64,000 bases of DNA. It comes from Candidatus Woesearchaeota archaeon. GTDB taxonomy: Archaea; Nanobdellota; Nanobdellia; Woesearchaeales; JAAOYA01. Position 1 is the first letter of the stretch. The number at the start of each line of letters is the position of its first letter. The stretch lies in the NCBI GenBank assembly GCA_018221105.1, contig JAAOYA010000001.1, forward strand, positions 114,812-178,811, in the 5' to 3' direction. The translations under genes and the position numbers were made by a program. The notes below the pieces were generated by a model. The model ran no database searches. It was not told the DNA's origin and saw nothing but the letters and a program-made list of their open reading frames with translations. Positions 1-8,961 of the stretch are shown piece by piece.

Positions 1-392
1 ACTAAGTCTTCTTTTGGCAAACTGTTATTAAATGGCGGGCATATTAGATAAGTTGACAAAATCTTTTTTGGAAACTTATTTTCTGATAAGTACTTGGCCA
101 AAAAAATACCTCCGAGTGAGGAGCCGATTAAGATGACGTTATTGTCTAAATGTTTTGCATAGTTTTCAAAGTGAATCTTCCACTCTTCATACTTGGCATT
201 CTCTTTAAGCGGCATACGAGGGCGTATAATCTGAAAATCCTTGCCTAACTGTCTTGTTAGGTATTCATTGCTCCAATACTTTTTCTCTTCAAAACTTACT
301 TTTCTAGATTTTAAATATTTCAAAAAATCTTTTTTACTCTTAGAAGTAGTGCCGCCATGAATTATGATTACTTGAGTCTTTCTTTGTCCCAT
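1..392 (-). CDS. Alpha/beta hydrolase, C-terminus cut by window edge
   Basis: The reading frame is open from an ATG at 392 to the window edge, about 130 residues. It starts MGQRKTQVIIIHGGTT, a beta strand followed by the HGG oxyanion-type turn of alpha/beta hydrolases. The nucleophile elbow GSSLGG sits about 90 residues in and provides the candidate catalytic Ser. The length and spacing resemble small RBBP9/YdeN-like serine hydrolases, whose Asp and His would lie beyond the window. Substrate unknown. It is divergent from the radical SAM gene at 486, so the 93-bp gap probably holds both promoters. Confidence 0.7.
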   Translation of the reverse strand, partial: MGQRKTQVIIIHGGTTSKSKKDFLKYLKSRKVSFEEKKYWSNEYLTRQLGKDFQIIRPRMPLKENAKYEEWKIHFENYAKHLDNNVILIGSSLGGIFLAKYLSENKFPKKILSTYLICPPFNNSLPKEDL

Positions 393-485
393 ACGTAAAT
401 TAGTCACAAGAACATTTATTAAATTATCGAGAATCTACTTGGTAGCATGGAAAAACTTATATATTGTTGATACTACTCTGCAGTT

Positions 486-1667
486 ATGAAAATATTTCGA
501 GAAGAGCACTTTGGAGGAGTATTGTATGACACAGATACTCTTAGATTTGAGTTAGTTCCAAGTGTTCCTGACAATGTGGATATAACCTTAAAACAAAATA
601 AGCCCCCACTAAGAACTGATATTCCTTCAGCCCCAGTTAGAAGCTACTTTGAACTGACAAGGCAGTGCACTCAAAGTTGTAAACATTGTTTTGTATCTTC
701 TTCTCCTAAAGCTCCTATGGGCTTAGCAACCGATCAACTTGAAAAGATAATTGATGAGTTGACAAGTAGTAGGGTCATTGATGTAAGATTCACAGGAGGA
801 GAATTAACTACACGTCCTGATTGGTTCGAAGTATTATCTTATGCTAAAAACAACGGACTACAAATCTCGGTAAATACTAATGGTGTCTATAAAGACCAAG
901 ATGAAGTAGTCAAAAAGATGAAAGAATTAGACCCGAATCAAGTAACTATTAGTATTGATGGAAATTCAGGGCATCACAACTTTATGAGAGGACCACATTC
1001 CTATGAATCGGCAATCGACACTCTTAAAAAGATGTCATCCTTAGGAATAAAAACCCGAACAAATACAGTTTTAACAAAATTAAACGTAGGCGATATTCCT
1101 CAAATCATCGAAGAAGTTTCTCCATACGTAGCTGAAATGAATTTCTTTCACATGAGACCAGTAGGAAGAGGAATAAATCAAAACAAGTTAAGCATGCAAT
1201 ATGATGACCATTTTGAATCAGCTAGAGATACAATTGCACTAAAAGAAAAATACCCTAATCTTAGCATAATGCACTTTGAACAATCTTATAGGGAAAGGGC
1301 TGTAAGTAAATCAGATGTGACTGTACTTGAAGATTCTTTATCTCATGGGACAACAACAATCAATATAGACTGTTTTGGCGGGGTTTGGCCAAATGGTTAC
1401 AATACTTACCAAGATGAAAGAATGTATTTGGGCAATTTATTAACTGAAACATTAGATTCGATTTGGAATGAAAATCAAACTCTTGATGCCATACGTGATT
1501 GGTTTAGGGCTATTCTAAAAAATTGTCAAGGGTGCGGCGAATATTTGCAGAAGTGCCCTGGGCTGAGTCCAGAAATGGAAATTGCGAACCAAAGTCATGG
1601 TATAAAAAATAATTTTTGTATTAGTGAAACTCCTATGCCTGTTTTGTTTGATAAAACTACAAAATGA
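486..1667 (+). CDS. Radical SAM/SPASM-type protein
   Basis: 393 aa. The N-terminal 50 residues carry an FGGVLYDTDTLRF segment like those in front of many SPASM maturases. The core has CTQSCKHC, the CxxxCxxC that binds the SAM-cleaving 4Fe-4S cluster (Cys61, 65, 68), followed by FTGGELT, the GGE SAM-binding motif. Late cysteines (CFGGVWPNG, then CQGCGEYLQKCPG) resemble an auxiliary-cluster SPASM domain as used in peptide or protein modification. The stop overlaps the start of the next gene by ATGA, implying translational coupling to the NDK-like protein. Substrate not deducible; no obvious precursor peptide nearby. Confidence 0.85.
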   Translation: MKIFREEHFGGVLYDTDTLRFELVPSVPDNVDITLKQNKPPLRTDIPSAPVRSYFELTRQCTQSCKHCFVSSSPKAPMGLATDQLEKIIDELTSSRVIDVRFTGGELTTRPDWFEVLSYAKNNGLQISVNTNGVYKDQDEVVKKMKELDPNQVTISIDGNSGHHNFMRGPHSYESAIDTLKKMSSLGIKTRTNTVLTKLNVGDIPQIIEEVSPYVAEMNFFHMRPVGRGINQNKLSMQYDDHFESARDTIALKEKYPNLSIMHFEQSYRERAVSKSDVTVLEDSLSHGTTTINIDCFGGVWPNGYNTYQDERMYLGNLLTETLDSIWNENQTLDAIRDWFRAILKNCQGCGEYLQKCPGLSPEMEIANQSHGIKNNFCISETPMPVLFDKTTK

Positions 1668-2083
1668 ACACTCAATTTATAATAAAACCTGATGCTTACA
1701 GAAGAAGAGATGAATTAATAGGCTTTATCCAAAACAGAGGATATTCAGTCTTTAGGGTTCAAGATTTCAAAATGATTCCTGAAATTTTTAATTCATTATA
1801 CAAGGGATTAATTCCAGAAACCATTATTAGCGGGGTTTTTGAGTATTTAACTGAAGATTTTTGTGTGAAAGTAGAATCTGATATCTCGATTAATAATTTA
1901 ATGGGGTTAAGCGGAACTAACACAGATCCTTTTTTTTGTTCGAAAGGCACTATCAGACGAGAATTCGGTGCAGGAAAAGGAGTTTCCAAATTAGGAGTCA
2001 GAGTAATTAGGAACGCAATTCACAGACCTAAGACCATCAATCAAAATAAAAGGGAAATAATATTATTAGAAGAACTCTTATGA
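1664..2083 (+). CDS. Nucleoside diphosphate kinase-like protein
   Basis: 139 aa, the usual NDK length. Recognisable NDK landmarks occur in order: an N-terminal IIKPDAYRR (compare KPDAVRR), SLY and FEYLTE in the middle, GTNTDP, GTIRREFG, then RNAIHRP where NDKs have the active-site NxxHGSD, and a final REIILLEEL. The His that is phosphorylated in NDK appears kept (IH), but the following Gly-Ser-Asp is replaced. It is therefore a divergent NDK-fold protein that may or may not be a kinase. It overlaps the radical SAM gene by 4 nt, so the two probably act together. Confidence 0.65.
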   Translation: MNTQFIIKPDAYRRRDELIGFIQNRGYSVFRVQDFKMIPEIFNSLYKGLIPETIISGVFEYLTEDFCVKVESDISINNLMGLSGTNTDPFFCSKGTIRREFGAGKGVSKLGVRVIRNAIHRPKTINQNKREIILLEELL

Positions 2084-2086
2084 TTC

Positions 2087-2542
2087 TTATCTTTTTGTCA
2101 GGATTTTATATAGTGCTTTAAAGGCTTCTTTATTATCATTCCATTTAAGCATTTCAATTGCTTTATCAAAAGGAACCCATTGGAATTGTTCGTGCTCAAC
2201 ACAAATATTAGCATCTAGCTTTACTTTTACGTCTGGCTTGACCTCAAAGCCAAATACATATTCCGTTAATGGAGTGCTCTCTTTTCCTGTTAGATAATCA
2301 TTGTGCATGGTAAACTGATACACCTCTTCAATTACCTTAATCACTTTATCTTTAGATATACTTGTTTCTTCTTCTATTTCTCTATAGCACGCATCTAAAA
2401 GCGATTTATCATTTTGTTCAACACCGCCACAAGGAGGTTGCCAAAACGATCCTTTTTCAGGAACTCTCTTCAATAATAAAAATTCAAATTTTTCTTTCTT
2501 CCTAAAAACTATACATTCAACTTGTTTAGTTCGCATTTTCAA
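2087..2542 (-). CDS. Nudix hydrolase
   Basis: 151 aa. The Nudix box is readable as GGVEQ...YREIEEETSI around residues 39-61, keeping the REIEEE metal-binding core; the first Glu of the consensus is replaced by Lys and the EExG Gly by Thr. The preceding FWQPPCGG resembles dihydroneopterin triphosphate/dATP pyrophosphatase-like Nudix enzymes. Likely hydrolyses a nucleoside diphosphate-linked compound; exact substrate unknown. It converges on the NDK-like gene with only 3 nt between stops. Confidence 0.85.
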   Translation of the reverse strand: MKMRTKQVECIVFRKKEKFEFLLLKRVPEKGSFWQPPCGGVEQNDKSLLDACYREIEEETSISKDKVIKVIEEVYQFTMHNDYLTGKESTPLTEYVFGFEVKPDVKVKLDANICVEHEQFQWVPFDKAIEMLKWNDNKEAFKALYKILTKR

Positions 2543-2644
2543 AACCTATTAACTGCACTTGAGAAAAACCTAAATTGGTTTATAAACTTATTGATTATTT
2601 TTTACGAGTAATACGCTCCGGTATGGCTCGCATAGGATATTCAA

Positions 2645-3730
2645 TTATCTTAAAGCCCTGTTTATTGCACTCATAGTGAAATATCCAGCGTCTAATTTTT
2701 TTTGTATTTCTTTTAATTTTTCAAAATCAATTTGCAAGTTTTTAAAATCAACAGTTTCAATATCGCATAAATTGTCTATTGTGATTCCTATCTTATTTAA
2801 TTCTACAAATTCACCTATGTAAGTGTTTGAAGGAACAATTAGGGGTAGTAGTGATCTAATATACAGCGAACATTTATGCGGGGCAATCATTCTATAATAG
2901 TCTTTTTGGAGTGGATTAAATTCATCCCACAATAGTCCAAAGTCATTGTTTTCATTTAAAATTTGAGGTAATATATTAGGGTTTACAGAACCGTTATAAG
3001 TTATATCGCTGCGTTGATAAAAATCTCTAGGAAAATCTGAACCATACACATTATAATTCAGGTTAGGATTTTTTGGAAGTTCAGAATAGAGCATGTCCAA
3101 TAATTTTTTTTTGGAAATGCCTAAATATCCTGCAAACGCTATATTGCTTGTTTTACCATTTCTCAATTTTGGTACAAAAGGAAGTCCTTTATAATCGAAA
3201 ATATTTAAGGAGAACATTTTCTTATGAGGTATATTAAAGTAAGATGATAAATAATCAATCATTGGCACGCTATGCGCAATTATAGAATCGGATTCCAGCA
3301 TCAACTTTAGTTCTAAGTCATATGTTTCAGTTAGTTGACTGTTGCTTGGAGATTTCCCAAATATTGAGGATTGAATGGATTTAATGTCATGTACTAAAGT
3401 GATTTTATGATCTGAAATTTTGTGTATTAATTCTAGTGCTTTGAAGGGAATATCAGAACTATTTCGGGTTACATTAATGACTGGTTTTAACGGGTACTGA
3501 AGAATTGTTCCAAATAGTTTTTTCCCCTCTCTTGAAATTTGTTGATGAACTTTCAAATCTTTTTCTAACTGTTCTAATTTATCATGCTTAATGTGAATAG
3601 TTTGCACTCCTTGACTTTCAAGAAATTCTCGAATATCTCTACGAACTTTTGGGGCGGCATAATTTTTTCTAGGCAAGTCAGACCAAAAAGTTATTAAATA
3701 ATAATCTCTGGCATCAATAGTATCTGTCAT
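2645..3730 (-). CDS. Glycosyltransferase, Gtf3/galactofuranosyltransferase-like
   Basis: 361 aa. The C-terminal half matches the GT-B layout of Gtf3/beta-1,6-galactofuranosyltransferase-like enzymes: NIAFAGYLG opens the nucleotide-sugar domain, FGLLWDE and PHKCSLYIRSLLPLIVPS form the donor-binding segment, and a FVELNKIGITID strand-helix follows. No signal peptide is seen, so it should act at the cytoplasmic face. Probably adds a hexose to a glycan or glycoconjugate. It stands alone, without a sugar-biosynthesis cluster. Confidence 0.7.
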   Translation of the reverse strand: MTDTIDARDYYLITFWSDLPRKNYAAPKVRRDIREFLESQGVQTIHIKHDKLEQLEKDLKVHQQISREGKKLFGTILQYPLKPVINVTRNSSDIPFKALELIHKISDHKITLVHDIKSIQSSIFGKSPSNSQLTETYDLELKLMLESDSIIAHSVPMIDYLSSYFNIPHKKMFSLNIFDYKGLPFVPKLRNGKTSNIAFAGYLGISKKKLLDMLYSELPKNPNLNYNVYGSDFPRDFYQRSDITYNGSVNPNILPQILNENNDFGLLWDEFNPLQKDYYRMIAPHKCSLYIRSLLPLIVPSNTYIGEFVELNKIGITIDNLCDIETVDFKNLQIDFEKLKEIQKKLDAGYFTMSAINRALR

Positions 3731-3835
3731 TACTCAGTGGAAGTTATTTTGAGTATATAAAGGTTTTATAAACTATCGTTAAGGTCGTCTTTGTTCATTA
3801 AATTTTTGGCAAGAGGTAATGTGTCGTACTTAGAA

Positions 3836-4318
3836 TTATAAGTTGGTTTTAAGTTTTTTAAATATGTTTTTTCGGTACCATAACAGTTCTAGATTTTCTG
3901 TTATTTTTTCTTTTTTTGTTAGAATAAAACCTTTTGTTTTGAATATTTGATTGTTTTGCATGAATTCGAAAGTGTCAGCGATAATTTCTCGTATTTTTCT
4001 TTTTTTACATTCTTCTGTAAACTGTTTCAAAAGTGCTTTTTTTGCAGTTATATCATTACCTGAAAGATAGTGTATCATTACAACACTATCACTTTTTTGA
4101 TATCCAACAATAAAATTTGTTATTACATTATTATTTACTGCTACAAAACCTATCAAATTAGTGTTTTCAAACTCTTTTAAAATTTTTTTTTTGCTAGCGT
4201 GCTCTTTAAACTTTTCAATCATCTCTTTTGGAAAAAGAGGATTAGGTTTTTCTAAATCCGTAAGCATTAACTCAGATATAACGCTTGCATCATCCTTTGA
4301 AGCTGTTATGATTTTCAT
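3836..4318 (-). CDS. GNAT-like acetyltransferase
   Basis: 160 aa. Predicted GNAT order: MKIITASKDDASVISELM (strand 1/helix 1), a central NLIGFVAVNNNVITNFIVGY hairpin, VVMIHYLSG, a long Lys-rich helix, IREIIADT, then NNQIFKTKGF, the typical late GNAT N-x-x-x-x-x-x-x-GF element. The canonical Q/RxxGxG/A acetyl-CoA loop is weak. Its start lies inside the end of the upstream metallopeptidase-like gene (29-nt overlap), indicating co-translation. Confidence 0.5.
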   Translation of the reverse strand: MKIITASKDDASVISELMLTDLEKPNPLFPKEMIEKFKEHASKKKILKEFENTNLIGFVAVNNNVITNFIVGYQKSDSVVMIHYLSGNDITAKKALLKQFTEECKKRKIREIIADTFEFMQNNQIFKTKGFILTKKEKITENLELLWYRKNIFKKLKTNL

Positions 4319-5054
4319 GTTGTTTTATTGTTTTGTATGATTGTTTTAGGAATTGTTCAAAGTTTTGATTGTTTTTTTGTGATTGAGTGTATAAGTCACT
4401 AAAATATTCTAGAATTGTTCTCCTTCTAACTTTTATTTTCTGGTGTTCTTGATAACCTTTTTCTTTTGCTCGTAAAATCTTAAAAAACTTTGAAGTGTTT
4501 AACAAGACTACTGCTAGTATCTCGCTTAAATGCCATATTATGTGCGGACCATCAAAGCTTTTCTCACTATGACGAGGGAAAACTTCTTTCCATTTTTTAA
4601 AATAATAAAAATGCAGCACTTCATGAGCAATAGCAAGCTTGGCATAACGATTGTTATACTGGTATGATACTGCAAAATCTTTTTTTTGCAAGTCTCGAGG
4701 ACAAATTGGCGATATTGTAACATAAGCGGTAAGCTTAAAACTGGCTTTTTTTAACTCGAGAATTTTTTTAAGAAGTTGCTCGTATTCGTTGTTTATTTTT
4801 TCCCAAGCACCTCTTAACTCTTTTTTTCTTTTTTCAAGCTTTTTATTATTATTTTTGTGATACTGTTGTACATATTCTTGAATTACTTGTAACTTGTCCT
4901 TTCTGGTCTTGACTTTTTCTAGTTCTTTTTTCAATATTGGGTGACAATCAAAGACATAACCGCTCCAATCCCAATCACCTCTACCCGGCAGAGCAAACCT
5001 TTGTAATGTTTCGATATCATATTTTTTAGATATTTTGAATTTAATATTTAGCAT
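4290..5054 (-). CDS. HExxH putative metallopeptidase
   Basis: 254 aa, not matched to a named family. The clear signature is AIAHEVLHFYYF near residues 142-153, a HExxH zinc site, followed about 35 residues later by HLSEILAVVLLN, which supplies the third ligand Glu of a gluzincin-like arrangement. The N-terminal part is a Lys/Glu-rich predicted coiled coil. No signal peptide, so intracellular. The next gene, a GNAT-like protein, overlaps it by 29 nt. Confidence 0.55.
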   Translation of the reverse strand: MLNIKFKISKKYDIETLQRFALPGRGDWDWSGYVFDCHPILKKELEKVKTRKDKLQVIQEYVQQYHKNNNKKLEKRKKELRGAWEKINNEYEQLLKKILELKKASFKLTAYVTISPICPRDLQKKDFAVSYQYNNRYAKLAIAHEVLHFYYFKKWKEVFPRHSEKSFDGPHIIWHLSEILAVVLLNTSKFFKILRAKEKGYQEHQKIKVRRRTILEYFSDLYTQSQKNNQNFEQFLKQSYKTIKQHENHNSFKG

Positions 5055-5135
5055 AATGCCTTTTTTCTTTTGTGTTTTATATTGTTTATGGAAATTTAGA
5101 GATTAAAAAAGAGAAACAACTATACTATTCTCATA

Positions 5136-5981
5136 TCACATGTCTTCTAGTATTGGCTTGTCTGTTAGAAATTCGCTTTCAAGACCGAGCTTGCTAAAGT
5201 ATTCGCACATCTCAATACAAGCAAATTTTTCTGTAGAATAATGTGTACCGCCAAGAATATTGATGCCGTGTTTTTTTGCATACTTGTGAGCTTTACTAGC
5301 GTGGTCATTATGGATTGATACTCCGACAATAAAAGTGTTAACACCTTCTCGTACCATTTCTTCTAACAAATTAATTTCGTTACCGCCGCCCGCGATAACA
5401 GCTATCTTGCTTGGTTTTTCTGATCCGTAAGCGTAAAGTTTAGCCTGGTGACCTAAAACTTTTTCAAATTGTTTTTTTAATTCGCCAACAGACTCTAGTT
5501 CTGTTGTGCTTATAACACCACACAATGCCCCGAAATATTCGCCAAAAGATTTCTCAACAGTCAAGCCTATTTTTTCTGCGAGAGTGACGCTTGTTGCGTA
5601 AGGACTATAATTATCTAATGGAACGTGCAAATTATAAATGCTGATTTGGCGTTCTTGAAACTGTTTTAACAGTTTAACATCCATGTTTTCAAAAACTTTT
5701 GGAGCGTTGCGAATATCCCAAATACAAGGGTGATGCACGAAAAGCATAACATTAGATTCTTCACTATCAAGAATTTTTTGCATTAATTGATTTGATGGAA
5801 AGACCGCGGTGTAAACCTTGTCAATCTCTTCTGTGTTATCGCACACTATGCCCATTGAGCGTTTTTTAAAGTTTTCACTAAGAAAATTCTTAATAGGCTC
5901 CATGTACTGCGCCCACTTATCGCTCATCTCTGGAGTGATAAAATCTTTTTCTAATTGCTCGTAAAGCTTTATTGCTTTCAT
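5136..5981 (-). CDS. Nif3/YbgI-like dinuclear metal protein
   Basis: 281 aa from the ATG at 5981 (MKAIKLYEQLEKDF). A longer in-frame start at 6137 would run over the proS start and is disfavoured. Nif3 family (called GTP cyclohydrolase 1 type 2 in databases) signatures: FVHHPCIWD, NLHVPLDN, VIAGGG and the C-terminal GTHYSTEKFA, which together contribute the His/Asp/Glu ligands of the two-metal centre. Biochemical role in the family is unsettled. Divergent from proS. Confidence 0.88.
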   Translation of the reverse strand: MKAIKLYEQLEKDFITPEMSDKWAQYMEPIKNFLSENFKKRSMGIVCDNTEEIDKVYTAVFPSNQLMQKILDSEESNVMLFVHHPCIWDIRNAPKVFENMDVKLLKQFQERQISIYNLHVPLDNYSPYATSVTLAEKIGLTVEKSFGEYFGALCGVISTTELESVGELKKQFEKVLGHQAKLYAYGSEKPSKIAVIAGGGNEINLLEEMVREGVNTFIVGVSIHNDHASKAHKYAKKHGINILGGTHYSTEKFACIEMCEYFSKLGLESEFLTDKPILEDM

Positions 5982-6056
5982 GCAAGAAAAGATAAAACAG
6001 TTATATTTAATTGTTTTTAGTAATCTTTTTAAATTACTCCTGGGTATGATGTTATT

Positions 6057-7508
6057 ATGACGAAAAAAGAAAAGCAGCAAGGCATCACAGTCAAGAAATT
6101 TGATGATTTTGGCGAGTGGTATACTCAGGTTATTCAAAAGGCGGAGCTTATAGAGTATACTGACGTGAGTGGTTGTATTGTTTTTAGGCCTTATTCTTAT
6201 GCTATTTGGGAGAAATTACAAGCTAACATTGATAAATTAATCAAGAATCGTGGAGTGCAAAACGCTTATTTTCCATTGTTCATCCCAGAAAAACTTTTAG
6301 TTAAGGAGTCCGAGCATGTTGAAGGGTTTAGTCCTGAAGTGGCGTGGGTGACACACGCTGGTAACACGAAACTTACAGAACGCCTAGCTATAAGACCAAC
6401 AAGTGAGACAATTATGTATGATTCTTATAAAAAGTGGATTCGGTCACATCGGGATTTACCACTAAAAATAAACCAGTGGTGCTCGGTAGTGCGTTGGGAG
6501 TTTAAACACCCAATACCATTTTTGAGAACAAGGGAGTTTTTGTGGCAGGAAGGACACACAGCTTTTGCTACAAAAAAAGAGGCTGATGAGGAAGCTATGG
6601 ACATATTAGTAAACGTTTATAACAGCACATTAAAAGATATGTTGGCATTACCGACTATTATAGGCACAAAGTCAGAAAAAGAAAAGTTCGCAGGAGCAGA
6701 GTACTCTTTAAGCGCTGAGCTTTTCTTGCCAAACAATAAAGCAATACAAGGTTGTACTAGTCATCACTTAAGTCAGAACTTTTCAAAACCCTTCAACTTA
6801 CAATTTATTGACGAGAACGAAAAAAAACAGTTTGTTTACCAAAACAGTTGGGGGTTTAGCACTAGAACAATAGGAATTGCAATAATGGTACATTCTGATG
6901 ATAAAGGATTAGTGTTGCCGCCAAAAATTGCTCCAATACAAGCAGTCATTATACCAATACTTTTTGACAAAACAAAAAATGCAGTTTTAAAAGAAGCAAA
7001 AAAGGTTGTTCAATCACTAAAAGGCATTAGTGTGCACTTAGACGATCGCGAGGAGTATCGTCCTGGTTGGAAGTATAATGAGTGGGAATTAAAAGGAGTG
7101 CCCCTAAGAGTAGAGTTCGGGCCAAAAGACATGGAGAAAAAACAAGCAATGATTGTAAGACGTGATACTGGCGAGAAAATTGTTGTAAAACTAAAAGACA
7201 TTAACAAAAAAGTTAACGAACTATTAGAAAAAATACAAGACAATTTATACACTAAAGCAAAAAAATTCTTAAACTCTTCGATAGATAAGGCAGATAATAA
7301 AAAAGATTTTTTAACAAAACTAAAGGCTGGAAAACTTGTGTTAGCACCATTTTGTAACACTGTAGATTGTGAAGATATACTAAAAGACGCCACCGGAGGT
7401 GCTAAGAGTATTAACACTCCTTTTGATAAAAAAGAATTAAAAAACACTAAATGCGTATTCTGTAATAAACCTGCAAAAGAATTATACTATTTTGCAAAGA
7501 GTTATTAG
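6057..7508 (+). CDS. proS: Prolyl-tRNA synthetase
   Basis: 483 aa, archaeal/eukaryotic-type ProRS without the bacterial editing insertion. Class II motifs: VVRWEFKH (motif 2) and GFSTRTIG (motif 3). After the anticodon-binding domain comes the C-terminal zinc-type module (CNTVDC and CVFC) ending YFAKSY, the terminal Tyr being characteristic of this type. A TTTTTAAATT box about 28 nt upstream suggests a leaderless message. First of three synthetase genes in this region (proS, cysS, serS). Confidence 0.97.
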   Translation: MTKKEKQQGITVKKFDDFGEWYTQVIQKAELIEYTDVSGCIVFRPYSYAIWEKLQANIDKLIKNRGVQNAYFPLFIPEKLLVKESEHVEGFSPEVAWVTHAGNTKLTERLAIRPTSETIMYDSYKKWIRSHRDLPLKINQWCSVVRWEFKHPIPFLRTREFLWQEGHTAFATKKEADEEAMDILVNVYNSTLKDMLALPTIIGTKSEKEKFAGAEYSLSAELFLPNNKAIQGCTSHHLSQNFSKPFNLQFIDENEKKQFVYQNSWGFSTRTIGIAIMVHSDDKGLVLPPKIAPIQAVIIPILFDKTKNAVLKEAKKVVQSLKGISVHLDDREEYRPGWKYNEWELKGVPLRVEFGPKDMEKKQAMIVRRDTGEKIVVKLKDINKKVNELLEKIQDNLYTKAKKFLNSSIDKADNKKDFLTKLKAGKLVLAPFCNTVDCEDILKDATGGAKSINTPFDKKELKNTKCVFCNKPAKELYYFAKSY

Positions 7509-7545
7509 TAACTTTTTTAAATTAGCCATTGATTAATGTTCTATT

Positions 7546-8961
7546 ATGAAATTGTATGATACTTTAGTTAGGAAAAAAGTTGAATTTAAACCATTAAAAG
7601 ATAATACTGTTAGGGTTTACACTTGTGGGCCGACAGTTTACGGGCCATTACACTTAGGCCATGTTAGAACAGCAGTAGCCTATGACTTCATGCTAGAGTA
7701 TTTTAGAACTTTCAAAAAATATAAGGTCTTGCACGTGATGAATATTACTGACGTTGGCCATATTGTTGGTGATGTTGATGATGGAGAGGATAAGATTGTC
7801 AAAGCTGCAAAACAACAAAAAATTCATCCAATGGAACTCGTGGATCATTATATTAAAGACGCTTTTGACGGTTATGACGCGCTAAAATGCAAAAGGCCAA
7901 ACATTGCGCCGCGCGCCACTGGCCACATTGTAGAAATACAGGATTGGACAAAAAAACTAATCGAAAAAGGTTACGCGTACGAGGTTGATGGTGACGTGTA
8001 CTTTGACGTTTCAAAAGCAAAAAATTATGGTAAACTATCAGGTCAAAAACTTGAAACATTAAAAGAAGCAGTCAGAATCGATCCAAACTCAAAAAAGCGC
8101 AGCTCAGTAGATTTCGCGCTTTGGAAAAAAGCAGAAGCACAACACATTCTCAAATGGAGCAGTCCTTGGGGTGAAGGTTATCCTGGATGGCATATTGAAT
8201 GCTCTGTTATGAGCAGTAAATACTTGTCAACACCTTTTGACATTCATGGTGGTGCCAGAGAATTATCATTTCCGCACCACGAGAATGAGATAGCACAATC
8301 AGAAGCCTACACTGGCAAAAAGTTCGTAAATCACTGGGTGCACACAGGATTATTACTGGTTAATGGCGAGAAAATGGCTAAGAGCGCTAACAATTTTATC
8401 ACAGTCGAAATTGCACTAAAAACTTATTCTCCAGAACAAATAAGGTGGTTTTTGATTAGCAGTCGTTACAATTCAGAAGTCGATTTTAGTGACAAACACT
8501 TAATAGCTGCCAAAACCAGCCTTGAGAGAATTAACAATTTCTTGTTTCACCTACAACAAGTAAAAACACTAAAAGAAAATAAAACTTTAACAAAACTATT
8601 GACCGATTTCACAAAAGGTTTTGAGGCTGCAATGGATGATGATTTGAACACTCCAATAGCCTTAAGCCAAATCTATGATTTTATTACAAAAGCTAACAAA
8701 CAAGAAATCGACAAGAAAAATCAAAAAAACATATTGGAATTTTTCAAAAAAATTGATAGTGTTTTCAAAGTTTTCACATTCGAGCAAACCATCACTGGCT
8801 CACTAACAGAGAAAGATATTGAAGTTTTAATAAAAAAACGCGCAGCACTAAAAAAAGTAAAAAACTGGTCTGCTGCTGACAAGATTCGCGACGAATTAAA
8901 AAGTCAAGGCGTTGAACTGTTAGACCAAAAGGACGGTAGCACAATCTATAAGAGAAGTTAA
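7546..8961 (+). CDS. cysS: Cysteinyl-tRNA synthetase
   Basis: 471 aa, full length for a class Ia CysRS. CGPTVYGPLHLGHVR contains the first zinc Cys and the HIGH element (HLGH); GWHIECS and HHENE supply further zinc ligands; GEKMAKSANNF is the KMSKS loop. The C-terminal helical anticodon-stem domain is present. Its last 4 nt overlap the stop of the convergent serS. Confidence 0.98.
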   Translation: MKLYDTLVRKKVEFKPLKDNTVRVYTCGPTVYGPLHLGHVRTAVAYDFMLEYFRTFKKYKVLHVMNITDVGHIVGDVDDGEDKIVKAAKQQKIHPMELVDHYIKDAFDGYDALKCKRPNIAPRATGHIVEIQDWTKKLIEKGYAYEVDGDVYFDVSKAKNYGKLSGQKLETLKEAVRIDPNSKKRSSVDFALWKKAEAQHILKWSSPWGEGYPGWHIECSVMSSKYLSTPFDIHGGARELSFPHHENEIAQSEAYTGKKFVNHWVHTGLLLVNGEKMAKSANNFITVEIALKTYSPEQIRWFLISSRYNSEVDFSDKHLIAAKTSLERINNFLFHLQQVKTLKENKTLTKLLTDFTKGFEAAMDDDLNTPIALSQIYDFITKANKQEIDKKNQKNILEFFKKIDSVFKVFTFEQTITGSLTEKDIEVLIKKRAALKKVKNWSAADKIRDELKSQGVELLDQKDGSTIYKRS

